This document shows, in pieces, positions 1 to 6,635 of a stretch of 34,603 bases of DNA. The stretch is from Micromonospora qiuiae. Its GTDB lineage: Bacteria; Actinomycetota; Actinomycetes; Mycobacteriales; Micromonosporaceae. The notes below the pieces were generated by a model that worked only from the letters and a program-made list of their open reading frames with translations, had not been told where the DNA came from and did not search any database. The stretch spans positions 1 to 34,603 of the forward strand of contig NZ_BOPC01000081.1 of assembly GCF_016863555.1 (NCBI RefSeq). Direction: 5' to 3'. The first letter of the stretch is position 1, and each line of letters starts with the position of its first letter. Made by a program: the position numbers and the translations under genes.

Positions 1-300
1 ATTAACGCTCCGGACCGTCGGGGGCGGTCGAGCGGGAGCCAGCGGGTCAGGTTGATGGTGTCGAGCACGTCGCGGGCGGCGGCCGCCACGGCGCAGTCGG
101 GTACGGCAGAGCGGGCAGCGGCCGTCCGGGCCGGGAGAATGCTCGGGCAGGGTCTGGCGGGCGGTGACGGTGAGCCGGTTGAGGATCTGGGCCAAGGTGA
201 GGAATGGCGCGGCCACGCCCGGCACACCCCGACGACGGCGGCGAGCGCGAGAATCGTGCTCGGCGCGTCGGGATGGCCGGCCGCGTGGGCGAGCACCTCC
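1..300 (-). pseudogene. Broken small hypothetical gene with zinc-knuckle-like cysteines
   Basis: Protein-like stretches on the minus strand lie in three different frames. From about 300 to 215 one frame reads EVLAHAAGHPDAPSTILA. From about 207 to 106 a second reads PFLTLAQILNRLTV and ends in the cysteine pair CPLC. From about 101 downward a third reads PDCAVAAAARDVLDTINL and runs off the window start. Joined together they look like one small protein with a CxxC...C motif, so I infer two frameshifts and call it a pseudogene. No start codon is kept and the family function is not known to me. It abuts a truncated GntR stump on the other strand, so the junction near 300 looks like a deletion or recombination scar. 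Confidence 0.4.
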
Positions 301-302
301 CG

Positions 303-459
303 GGGCCGCTTGCCAACATGTCGGGAGCTTTCAGACCTGTATCAGGTTAGCGTGACGACCGTGCAGCGAGCGGTGATCATCTTGCAGGACCGTGGCTTGG
401 TGGTCGGCCTGCAAGGGCGGGGTCTATGGGTTGCTGAGCGCCAGGAACGGAAGATTGAC
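303..459 (+). pseudogene. Truncated GntR-family winged helix-turn-helix remnant
   Basis: The plus frame reads RLPTCRELSDLYQVSVTTVQ and then a wing-like segment QDRGLVVGLQGRGLWVAE. This is the second half of a GntR winged helix (the usual pattern is RLPS-RELA-x-Y-VS-TVQRA, then GLV-GxGxFV). The first helix and the start codon are missing, because the frame upstream is antisense to the neighbouring remnant. No effector-binding domain follows. It could be the tail of a small stand-alone GntR protein of the kind found in actinobacterial mobile elements. It is probably non-functional. Confidence 0.5.
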
Positions 460-877
460 CCTCGCGTGGAGGTACGACGATCTCGTGGGAGCAGCGCTGC
501 CGCGTGTGGACCCGTCCGTCCCAAGATCGGTGGCAGTTTAGCTGCTCGACACGCCGATGCCGGTGCAGTTTTTCTGCCACCGATCGCGCAGTGCGAAGCT
601 GGCGTACGTGTCCGGCGATCCGATCGTGTGCGTCGGTCAACCGAGGGTCGCGTACGGCCGCAGCCCGGAGATGTCTGAGTGCCCGGTCCACGATGATGTC
701 CTCGGCGCGTCGGCTCCGGGCGGCCTCGCCGCGGGCGATGGCGGTGAGCTTGCCGTATCTCGCGCCGAACGTGCTGTGCATCCGGCGTAGGGCATCACCA
801 AGCGTGGACAGTGGCGTGGCCCCCGCTCGTGGTGTGCGTCGATCACTTTGCGCGGGCCGAATGGTGTCGTGGTTGGA
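377..877 (-). pseudogene. Uncharacterised open frame, probable gene remnant
   Basis: The minus frame is open from about 877 to its stop at 377. Between about 830 and 590 it is protein-like: ATPLSTLGDALRRMHSTFG, then ARGEAARSRRAEDIIVDRAL, a helix-rich and Arg/Ala-rich segment. The only internal ATG is at 781, with no clear ribosome site. The last third reads through the 12-bp inverted repeat and antisense to the GntR stump, so the original C-terminus has probably been replaced. I do not recognise the family. It may come from an integrated element, as do its neighbours, but that is inference. Confidence 0.3.
525..585. repeat. 12-bp perfect inverted repeat with a 37-nt spacer
   Basis: GATCGGTGGCAG at 525-536 is matched exactly by its reverse complement CTGCCACCGATC at 574-585. 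The spacer carries a direct echo (GCAGTTTA at 533 and GCAGTTTT at 565). It lies between two gene remnants. It could be a terminator-like stem, a recombination end or part of a lost element. There is no U-tract. Confidence 0.5.
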
Positions 878-1247
878 GCCTGTCGCGCTGAACCCTTTGC
901 GCTATCGCGCCCCTTGGCCGATCGGCTGCCCGGCCGCCGTCGTCGGGCGTTCCGCCACCGTCGGGGCGTCCCGCCGCGGGCGAGCCGCTGGGATGACGGT
1001 CATCGGCACAGCGTCGGCCAGACATTCGGGCGTCCCACCGCGGTCGGGCGTCCCACCGGTGGCCGGGCGCCGCGATCCGTTGGTGCTCTCAGCTCGACAG
1101 GCCCCGGCGCAGCACAGTGCCTCGCGGCAGCACAGGTCCCGCGGCAGCACAGGTCCCGCGGCAGCACAGGTCCCGCGGCAGCACAGGTCCCGCGGCAGCA
1201 CAGGTCCCGCGACAATCAGGGCTCCGCGGAACAGCCGCCGGGCCGAC
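878..1247. other. Gene-free stretch with a dispersed motif and tandem repeats
   Basis: No convincing gene is present on either strand. On the minus strand at 879-894 there is GGTTCAGCGCGACAGG. Near-copies occur on the plus strand at 10613-10628 (GGTTCAGCTCGACAGG) and in part at 1089-1101 (TCAGCTCGACAGG). The stretch ends in the 17-bp tandem array just 3' of the acetyltransferase gene. Confidence 0.4.
1123..1207. repeat. Five tandem copies of a 17-bp unit
   Basis: The unit CGCGGCAGCACAGGTCC occurs five times head to tail without mismatch (1123-1139, 1140-1156, 1157-1173, 1174-1190, 1191-1207). Decayed partial units flank it on both sides (1107-1122 and 1208-1217). Seventeen is not a multiple of three, so a coding role is unlikely even though frames on both strands stay open. 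It lies 40 bases beyond the stop of the minus-strand acetyltransferase gene. It resembles a slippage-prone minisatellite. Confidence 0.9.
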
Positions 1248-2105
1248 TCAACCGCTCCGACGACGCAGGTCGCGTACGTCGGATAGCTGCTGGAAACCGG
1301 CGGACCGGTAGGTGGCGACGGCGCCGGCGTTGGAGCTTTCGGTGCACACGATCGCGCTCGACGAGCCCATGTCCCGTAGGGCGGCCGCCGCGGCGACGGT
1401 GATCGCCGTGCCGTAGCCGTGACCACGATGCTCGCGGTGCACGCCCATCGGTTCGAGCAGGCCGGGCCGCCCCGGACCGGCTGACCACACCGTGGCGCCC
1501 GCCACCGCGACGCCGTGGTCGTCGTAGGCGACCAGGCACCGGGCCTCGGCGTACGGCGAGCCGGTGGCCATCGCGTGCCACCGCTCGTCGGTGAACGTCG
1601 ACCTGTCGAACGCCGCGCGCTGCACGCCGACCCGCACGTGGGCCTGCTCCGGGCCGATCGCCTTGATCGGTACGCCGCAGTCTTCCACGGGCTTCGCGAG
1701 GTCGCGCCGCAGTGGTGTCCACGGCTCGTCGAGGTCCCACCCGTTGGCGAGCAGCAGCTCGCGGAACACGCCGTCGCACCGCGCCTCGACGCAGACGGCC
1801 CCCTGTGGCAGGACGCCGCGTTCCGGCTGCGTCACGTCGGCGACCATCTGACGGGCCAGTTCCTCGTCGTGGCCGGCGCCGGGGGAGATCGCCAGTCGCA
1901 CCAGGCCGGGACCGTCCAGCAGCCCGAGAGCGAGGATAGTTCCGTCGCGACTCCAGGTCCGGACCGCACGGGCCGTGGTCTCCGCTCCGAACCGCCAGTG
2001 CCAGCCCAGGTCCCCCGGATGCAACTGCATCGGCGCCCCGTCGTACTGCCACTGGCGCAGCACGCGCACGACCTCGCCCAACCCATCGACACCCGGTGTG
2101 CTCAT
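1248..2105 (-). CDS. GNAT-family N-acetyltransferase
   Basis: A cytoplasmic acyl-CoA-dependent acetyltransferase; the substrate is unknown. The C-terminal half carries the GNAT core: GVHREHRGHGYGTAI is the acetyl-CoA pyrophosphate loop (R-x-x-G-x-G/A type) and the tail GAVATYRSAGFQ is the usual last strand. The N-terminal half (about 130 residues) looks like a second, degenerate GNAT repeat, as in mycothiol-synthase-like two-domain proteins. I prefer the ATG at 2105 (285 residues) because the longer frame from 2153 only adds a poor segment (RLTGWRCLDQDV) with no ribosome site. It lies 69 bases behind the MFS exporter gene on the same strand and may be co-transcribed. An exporter plus an acetyltransferase under a MerR regulator suggests small-molecule resistance, but this is inference. 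Confidence 0.8.
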   Translation of the reverse strand: MSTPGVDGLGEVVRVLRQWQYDGAPMQLHPGDLGWHWRFGAETTARAVRTWSRDGTILALGLLDGPGLVRLAISPGAGHDEELARQMVADVTQPERGVLPQGAVCVEARCDGVFRELLLANGWDLDEPWTPLRRDLAKPVEDCGVPIKAIGPEQAHVRVGVQRAAFDRSTFTDERWHAMATGSPYAEARCLVAYDDHGVAVAGATVWSAGPGRPGLLEPMGVHREHRGHGYGTAITVAAAAALRDMGSSSAIVCTESSNAGAVATYRSAGFQQLSDVRDLRRRSG

Positions 2106-2174
2106 CACGGTCGACACATCCTGATCCAAACATCGCCAGCCCGTCAGCCTCAAAGGGTTTGCTCTCCGCCCGCC

Positions 2175-3347
2175 TCATCGCCGGAGCAGCGCTCCCGGCG
2201 TACGTCCGATTGGTGCCGGCACCCGGGCGATGCCGGCGGCGACGGTGGTCGCGGCCAGGACGGAGACGGCGGCGACCGGGCCGATCCAGGCCGCGCTGAG
2301 GCCGACCGCGAGCACCGCGCCGCCGAGCACGGCGCCGAGGGCTCCGGCAGCGCCGGCGACGGAGATGTTGACGGCCGCGACCAGGCCCGTGGTGCCCGCG
2401 TCGACCTGACCCATCAGCCAGGTCTGGACCAGCGGTACGACCAGGAACGCCGCCGCCCCCAGCAGCGCCAGCCCGACCAGTGCCAGCGGTGCCACCGGCA
2501 GCAGGAGCGGCTGCGCGAGCAGGAGCAGCGCCAGCGCGCCGACGGCGAGCGGCAGGCGGCGGGTGATCGCGTCGGGGCGTACCCGGCCGGCGAGCAGGTT
2601 GCCGGCGATGGTGCCCAGGCCGTAGCCGACCAGGCCGACGCTGACCCAGCCGGGGCTGAGGCCGGTGACGGTGCGCAGCATCGGCGCGACGTAGGTGAAG
2701 GCCGCCACGAAACCGGTCAACGCCAGCAGGGTGACGCCGAGGCCGGCGAGGACGGGACGGCGCAGCAGCGCGCCGACGCTGTCCCGGACCCCGGCGGGTG
2801 GCGCGGCGGCGATCCGGGGGCAGAAGACGACCACGCCGAGCAGCCCGACGGTGGCCATCCCGGCCACCACCACGAAGGTGACCGGCCAGCCGTACGCCTC
2901 ACCGATCAGGCTGCCCAGCGGCAGACCGAGCACGGTGGCCAGGGCGAACCCGCCGAAAATCCGGGCCACGGCGACGGTCTGCCGCTCGGGCGGCACGGCG
3001 GCCATGGCGACCTGGGAGGCCACTGCCATGAACAGCGCCTGCGCCAGCGCCGAACCGAGCCGAGCCGACAACAGCATGGCGTACGAGGTGGACATCGCGC
3101 TGGCCACCGCCGACACGGCGGCCAGCGCCATGGTGCCGGCCAGTAGTTCCCGGCGCGGAAGCCGGCGGGTCAGCACGGCGGCCACCGGGCCGCCCACGGT
3201 CACCACGATCATGTACGCGGTGACCAGTTGCCCGGCGGCGGGAACCGACACGCCCAGGTCGGCGGCGACCTGGGGGAGGAGACCGACCAGCACGAACTCG
3301 GCGGTGGCCACGGCGAACGAGCAGACGAGGAGCACATAAAGGATCAC
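2175..3347 (-). CDS. MFS transporter, DHA1-type drug/sugar exporter
   Basis: This 390-residue protein has about 12 hydrophobic segments and starts directly with a membrane helix (LYVLLVCSFAVATAEFVLVG). The loop between helices 2 and 3 reads LTRRLPRRELL, the MFS motif A region. RLGSALAQALFMAVASQVA in the fourth to fifth helices is typical of the AraJ/chloramphenicol-exporter (DHA1) group. It probably acts as a proton-coupled exporter in the membrane; the substrate is unknown. It starts at GTG 3347, divergent from the MerR gene with only 41 bases between the start codons. The predicted -10 lies so close that the mRNA is likely leaderless. The GNAT gene follows on the same strand. Confidence 0.85.
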   Translation of the reverse strand: MILYVLLVCSFAVATAEFVLVGLLPQVAADLGVSVPAAGQLVTAYMIVVTVGGPVAAVLTRRLPRRELLAGTMALAAVSAVASAMSTSYAMLLSARLGSALAQALFMAVASQVAMAAVPPERQTVAVARIFGGFALATVLGLPLGSLIGEAYGWPVTFVVVAGMATVGLLGVVVFCPRIAAAPPAGVRDSVGALLRRPVLAGLGVTLLALTGFVAAFTYVAPMLRTVTGLSPGWVSVGLVGYGLGTIAGNLLAGRVRPDAITRRLPLAVGALALLLLAQPLLLPVAPLALVGLALLGAAAFLVVPLVQTWLMGQVDAGTTGLVAAVNISVAGAAGALGAVLGGAVLAVGLSAAWIGPVAAVSVLAATTVAAGIARVPAPIGRTPGALLRR

Positions 3348-3388
3348 AGGCGGACGCTAAAGCCTGACATTGACGTTAGAGTCAAGCG
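3348..3388. promoter_or_regulatory. Divergent MerR/MFS promoter with inverted repeat
   Basis: The 41-bp gap holds TTGAC-N6-GTCAA at 3370-3385. On the minus strand TTGACT (3385-3380) and TTTAGC (3361-3356) form a -35/-10 pair with an 18-bp spacer, and the expected start falls at the MFS GTG. On the plus strand TAGAGT (3377-3382) could be the -10 for a leaderless MerR mRNA. The repeat overlaps the MFS -35 and spacer, the usual place for a MerR operator. Confidence 0.6.
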
Positions 3389-3844
3389 ATGCGGATCGGA
3401 GACTTGAGCGCGCGGACCGGTGCCTCGGTGCGGATGCTGCGCTACTACGAGGAACAGGGCCTGCTGGCGCCCGTACGCACCGACTCGGGATACCGGATCT
3501 ACCAGGAGTCCGATGTCGACCGGGTGGCTCGCATCCGGTGCATGCTGTCGGCCGCGCTGCCCTCCGGTGTGGTCGGAGAGGCGCTGAAGTTCCTGCTGGA
3601 CGGGCGCGCGGTGATCCCCGACGAGCCGGCCGACCGCGCCCGCCTGGCCGACACCCTCCAAGGCGAGCTGGACCTGCTGACCGAGAAGATCGAGTCGCTG
3701 CAACGCAGCCGCGAGCTGCTCGCCACCATCGTCGCCGACGTACGTGGTGACGTGGTGGGACCCGGCCGGCCCGGTGACCCGGGCTGCGCGGTGGTACGCC
3801 GGTCGGTCCGTAAGGCGGGCCCGGCAGTCGGCCAGACCCGCTGA
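3389..3844 (+). CDS. MerR-family transcriptional regulator
   Basis: The N-terminus MRIGDLSARTGASVRMLRYY followed by EEQGLLAPVRTDSGYRIY is a complete MerR winged helix (residues 1-70), then a coiled-coil dimerisation helix (LADTLQGELDLLTEKIESLQ). No metal-binding cysteine pattern is seen, so it is a sensor of an organic or unknown ligand. The length of 151 is slightly long for the short MerR class because of a basic, low-complexity tail. It is divergent from the MFS exporter and probably controls that exporter and itself through the inverted repeat between them. The ATG at 3389 fits the HTH start exactly; there is no Shine-Dalgarno sequence. Confidence 0.85.
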   Translation: MRIGDLSARTGASVRMLRYYEEQGLLAPVRTDSGYRIYQESDVDRVARIRCMLSAALPSGVVGEALKFLLDGRAVIPDEPADRARLADTLQGELDLLTEKIESLQRSRELLATIVADVRGDVVGPGRPGDPGCAVVRRSVRKAGPAVGQTR

Positions 3845-3855
3845 GCTGAGCAGGT

Positions 3856-3906
3856 GTTAAAAGGGGGCCCTTCCTCTACACGAGGCGTTAAAAGGGGGCC
3901 CTTCCT
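3856..3906. repeat. Two direct copies of a 20-bp AAGGGGGCCCTT element; possible terminator
   Basis: GTTAAAAGGGGGCCCTTCCT occurs at 3856-3875 and again at 3887-3906, 31 bases apart. Each copy has an almost palindromic core (AAGGGGGCCCTT). The pair sits exactly between the convergent MerR and aldo/keto reductase genes; the second copy supplies the last codons (GRAPF) of the reductase. I recall similar elements scattered between genes in Micromonospora genomes; that is memory, not a search. Confidence 0.75.
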
Positions 3907-4874
3907 TGCAGGAGGCCTTCGGCTATCAGGTCGGACCAGAATTCCTCGGGTGGGGGTGGTGCGGCCAGCAGGGCGGCGTTGCGGCGTACCTGATCGGGGT
4001 GGTCGGCGCCGACGACCACGGCGGCGACCGCGGGGTGGGCGGCGGCGAAGGCGAGCGCGGCGGCCGGCAGGGTCGTGTCGTGACGGTCGCAGACCGCGAC
4101 GATCGCCTGTACCCGCTCCAGCACCGGGGGCGGCACGTGGGCGTACTCGTAGTGCAGGCCGGCGTGCGGGTGCGGCACGGCCAGCAGACCGCTGTTGAAG
4201 ACGCCCACGTTGAGCACCGACACGCCGCGGCGCTGGCACTCGGGCAGCAGCGTGTGCAGCGCTGGCTGTTCCAGCAGCGTGTACCGGCCGGCGACCATGA
4301 CCGCATCGACGTCGGTCTCGACGACGAACCGGTGCAACGTCTGCCAGTGCTTCGTGCCGACCCCGATCGCGCCGATCGTGCCCTGCGCCCGCAGCTCGTG
4401 CAGAGCCGGGTACGCCTGTTCCAGGGCCGCCTGCTGATGGTCCTCCGGATCGTGGATGAGCACCAGGTCGATCCGGTCCAGACCGAGCCGGGCCAGGCTC
4501 GTCTCCAGGCTGCGGCGTACCCCGTCGGCGCTGAAGTCCCACACCCGGCGGTGGTCGGCGGGCACCTGGAAGCCCTCGGGGTCGCGGCGGCCGGCCCCGG
4601 CGGGATCCGGCACCAGCAGCCGGCCCACCTTGGTGCTGATCGTGTATGCCTGCCGGGGCCGGGCGCGCAGCGCGGCGCCGAGCCGGCGCTCGGAGAGCCC
4701 GAGGCCGTAGTGCGGCGCGGTGTCGAAGTAGCGGATGCCGCAGTCCCAGGCGGCCGCCACGGTGGCGTCGGCCTCGGCGTCGTCGATCGCCGCGTAGAGG
4801 TTGCCCAACTGGGCGCAGCCGAGACCGAGGCGGCTCACGGTCACCGCCGACCGGCCGATCCGTACGCCGCTCAT
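3888..4874 (-). CDS. Aldo/keto reductase, L-fucose (D-threo-aldose) 1-dehydrogenase type
   Basis: Probable first enzyme of oxidative L-fucose breakdown: NAD(P)-dependent oxidation of L-fucose at C1 to L-fuconolactone in the cytoplasm. The 328-residue protein has the AKR barrel features: GIRYFDTAPHYGLGLSERRL holds Asp51 and Tyr56, STKVG holds Lys82, and LVLIHDPED gives the fourth catalytic residue, His. The signature SRLGLG-x4-GNLY with TKVGRLL is characteristic of the D-threo-aldose 1-dehydrogenase group, unlike general AKRs. It begins at ATG 4874, overlapping the SDR stop by four bases (ATGA), so the two are translationally coupled. Its last residues are encoded inside the second 20-bp repeat. 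The fucose-island operator motif lies upstream of this operon. Confidence 0.8.
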   Translation of the reverse strand: MSGVRIGRSAVTVSRLGLGCAQLGNLYAAIDDAEADATVAAAWDCGIRYFDTAPHYGLGLSERRLGAALRARPRQAYTISTKVGRLLVPDPAGAGRRDPEGFQVPADHRRVWDFSADGVRRSLETSLARLGLDRIDLVLIHDPEDHQQAALEQAYPALHELRAQGTIGAIGVGTKHWQTLHRFVVETDVDAVMVAGRYTLLEQPALHTLLPECQRRGVSVLNVGVFNSGLLAVPHPHAGLHYEYAHVPPPVLERVQAIVAVCDRHDTTLPAAALAFAAAHPAVAAVVVGADHPDQVRRNAALLAAPPPPEEFWSDLIAEGLLQGRAPF

Positions 4875-5650
4875 GCCGCGCCTGGCGGTGGCGTGGGTAG
4901 CCGCAGGCCGTGCATCCCGCCGTCGACGGCGAGCACGCTGCCGGTGGTCGACCCGGCGAGTGGGCTGGCCAGGTACGCGACGGCGGCGGCCACCTCCTGC
5001 CCGGTGGTGAGCCGGCCGGTGGGTTGCCGGGCCCGCAGCGCGGCCAGTTCCGCCGCCGGGTCCTCGGCGGCGTCGAGCAGGCGGCGGACCCAGGGGGTGT
5101 CCGCCGTGCCCGGGTTGACGCAGTTGACCCGGATGCCGGCGGAGACGTGGTCGGCGGCCATCGCCAGGGTGAGCGCCTGGACGGCTCCCTTGCTGGCGCT
5201 GTAGAGCGCTCGCTGGGGCAGGCCGAGCCAGGCGGCGATGGAACCGATGTTGACGATCGCGGCGTGCGCCGAGGCGCGCAGGTGCGGCAGCGCGGCGCGG
5301 GTCACCCGCACGATGCCCACCACGTTGACGTCGAGCACCCGGTGCCACTCGTCGTCGGCGTTGGCCTCGACGGTGCCCAGTGCGCCGATGGCGGCATTGT
5401 TGACCAGGATGTCGATGCCGCCGAGGGCGTCGCTCGCGGCGGTGATCGCGGCGCGTACAGAATCGTCATCGGTCACGTCGGCGGCCAGGCCGAGCAACGG
5501 CGCGGGTACGGCCTCCGGGTTCAGGTCCAGGCACGCGACCCGGGCGCCCCGCTCCGCGAGGAGGGTGGCGGTCGCCAGGCCGATGCCGGACGCGCCGCCG
5601 GTGACCACCGCCGCCAGGCCGGCGAACTCCCGGGTGTCGACGCCGGTCAT
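4871..5650 (-). CDS. SDR-family NAD(P)-dependent dehydrogenase (probable fucose pathway)
   Basis: A classical short-chain dehydrogenase of 259 residues. The nucleotide motif TGGASGIG is at 17-24, acidic Asp42 after the second strand favours NAD over NADP, NNAA is at 84-87, and the catalytic residues are Ser137, Tyr150 and Lys154 (YSASK). It is the first gene of a two-gene operon with the L-fucose dehydrogenase-type reductase. The operon promoter carries the same operator as the fucose island. I infer a step in L-fucose breakdown, such as oxidation of 2-keto-3-deoxy-L-fuconate or of fucose itself; SDR sequence alone does not decide between these. The ribosome site before ATG 5650 is weak. Confidence 0.8.
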   Translation of the reverse strand: MTGVDTREFAGLAAVVTGGASGIGLATATLLAERGARVACLDLNPEAVPAPLLGLAADVTDDDSVRAAITAASDALGGIDILVNNAAIGALGTVEANADDEWHRVLDVNVVGIVRVTRAALPHLRASAHAAIVNIGSIAAWLGLPQRALYSASKGAVQALTLAMAADHVSAGIRVNCVNPGTADTPWVRRLLDAAEDPAAELAALRARQPTGRLTTGQEVAAAVAYLASPLAGSTTGSVLAVDGGMHGLRLPTPPPGAA

Positions 5651-5690
5651 GCCGGCGCGCCCGCTCGCAGCAGCTTCAACCGTCGCCCCC

Positions 5691-5703
5691 AGACATCTGA
5701 GCC
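5691..5703 (-). promoter_or_regulatory. Possible half-site of the fucose operator
   Basis: AGACATCTGA at 5691-5700 keeps the left half ACATC-N-GA of the operator but loses the right arm. Its centre is 17 bp from that of the full site at 5710-5720. It may help co-operative binding or may be chance. Confidence 0.3.
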
Positions 5704-5709
5704 GGCAAT

Positions 5710-5720
5710 ACGTCTGATGT
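5710..5720 (-). promoter_or_regulatory. Fucose-regulon operator upstream of SDR-AKR operon
   Basis: Read on the minus strand it is ACATCAGACGT, preceded by TAG. The 14 bases TAGACATCAGACGT are identical to the site upstream of the GH29 fucosidase gene. On the same strand TTGTGA followed by 18 bases and TAGACA gives a plausible -35/-10 pair, so the operator overlaps the -10. It lies 60 bp upstream of the SDR start. Confidence 0.65.
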
Positions 5721-5754
5721 CTATCAGGCGATCATGACGCTTCACAAGACCGTG

Positions 5755-5800
5755 AATGGGAGCGAGCCGGTGTCTGCAATGGGAGCGAGCCGGTGTCTGC
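5755..5800. repeat. Perfect 23-bp tandem duplication
   Basis: A 23-base unit beginning AATGGGAGCGAGCCGG is present twice without mismatch (5755-5777 and 5778-5800), directly ahead of the M23 peptidase gene. It looks like a recent slippage duplication in the 5' region. Confidence 0.85.
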
Positions 5801-5812
5801 CACCCTTGAGGG

Positions 5813-6454
5813 GTGACGACCGGCCACCCCCGCTCCCATCGCCGTACCCGTACCCGTACCCGTCAGACGCTTCGTGTCCTGCTCGCCGCGTGTGCGTTGC
5901 TGGTGCTCGCCGCCGTTGCCGCGTTCGTGGTGCCGCAGTTGTTGCCGCCGGGACCGCGCCCGCTGTTCCAGATGCCCGTCGGCTGCGGTGAGACGTGGCA
6001 GTTGGGCACCTACCCCGGCCACGGCGAGTACGACGTGGACTTCTTCCCCCTCGACGGCGACCCGTGGGGGCAGCCGGTGCTCGCCTCCTACGCGGGCACG
6101 GTCACCGTGGCCGGGATCAACGGCTCGCTGGGTGGGCGTACTCCCGACAATCCCGACGGGCCCCGGGGCCGCGGCGGCGGCTACTGGGTGAAGATCGACC
6201 ATGGTGGCCGGTGGGAGACCCAGTATCTGCATCTGCTCGAACCGCCGCTGGTCCAGGTCGGGCAGCGGGTCGCCCAGGGCGAGCAGCTCGGCCGAATCGG
6301 CAGCACCGGCAACTCCGGCGCGCCGCACCTGCACTACGAGCAGCGCCGGGGTTGGCAGAAGGTGGAGACCTGGTTCGACGGGCAGCCGTCCGGCATCACC
6401 CACGACGACGCCGAGTACACCGTGCGGCTGACCAGCAACAACTGTCCCGCCTGA
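5813..6454 (+). CDS. M23-family (LytM-like) metallopeptidase, membrane-anchored or secreted
   Basis: Residues 1-19 are basic and 20-45 form a hydrophobic segment (LRVLLAACALLVLAAVAAFV), so the protein is a type II anchor or secreted. The rest is an M23 beta-lytic domain: His70-x3-Asp74 (HGEYD), the loop His140 (YLHLLEP), and His172-x-His174 (PHLHYE) would bind zinc. GSTGNSGAPHLHYE is the family hallmark. Such enzymes cut peptidoglycan cross-bridges, and several homologues only bind. It is short (213 residues) with no extra cell-wall domain. The GTG at 5813 follows GAGGG closely. It stands alone between the fucose-type operon and the sulfate operon. Confidence 0.85.
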   Translation: MTTGHPRSHRRTRTRTRQTLRVLLAACALLVLAAVAAFVVPQLLPPGPRPLFQMPVGCGETWQLGTYPGHGEYDVDFFPLDGDPWGQPVLASYAGTVTVAGINGSLGGRTPDNPDGPRGRGGGYWVKIDHGGRWETQYLHLLEPPLVQVGQRVAQGEQLGRIGSTGNSGAPHLHYEQRRGWQKVETWFDGQPSGITHDDAEYTVRLTSNNCPA

Positions 6455-6463
6455 GGTCACGTG

Positions 6464-6490
6464 CTCGGCGAGAGCCGTTTCTTCGCCGAG
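6464..6490 (+). terminator. Hairpin after the M23 gene
   Basis: CTCGGCGA at 6464-6471 pairs with TCGCCGAG at 6483-6490 across an 11-base loop, 10 bases after the stop codon. No U-run follows, as is common for actinobacterial terminators. Confidence 0.5.
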
Positions 6491-6496
6491 TAAGGC

Positions 6497-6525
6497 TTGA
6501 AAACCTGTCGAGTTAGTGGGATATT
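6497..6525 (+). promoter_or_regulatory. Candidate promoter of the sulfate transporter operon
   Basis: TTGAAA at 6497-6502, a 17-base spacer, then GATATT at 6520-6525 form a good housekeeping-type promoter. The predicted leader is about 105 bases and contains a short perfect hairpin, AGTGCG-GGTG-CGCACT (6599-6614), just ahead of the GGAGG ribosome site. Confidence 0.45.
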
Positions 6526-6635
6526 CAGTCCCCGTCAGCACCTTCCCGTTGGCGACTCGAATCGGGCGCATTCCCTACTTAATCGGTCGGATTTGCATAG
6601 TGCGGGTGCGCACTGGACGGAGGACAGGATCGAAG

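Noticed and set aside
1123..1207. CRISPR array
   Set aside because: The 17-bp units are directly adjacent with no unique spacers and no cas genes nearby.
1515..3146. Plus-strand open frame of about 543 codons across the acetyltransferase and exporter genes
   Set aside because: It is repetitive Gly/Asp/Gln/Arg sequence, antisense to two recognisable proteins, and has no ribosome site.
6516..6635. Upstream extension of the sulfate-binding protein
   Set aside because: The 40 extra residues are not a signal sequence and would bury the lipoprotein signal that begins at 6636.
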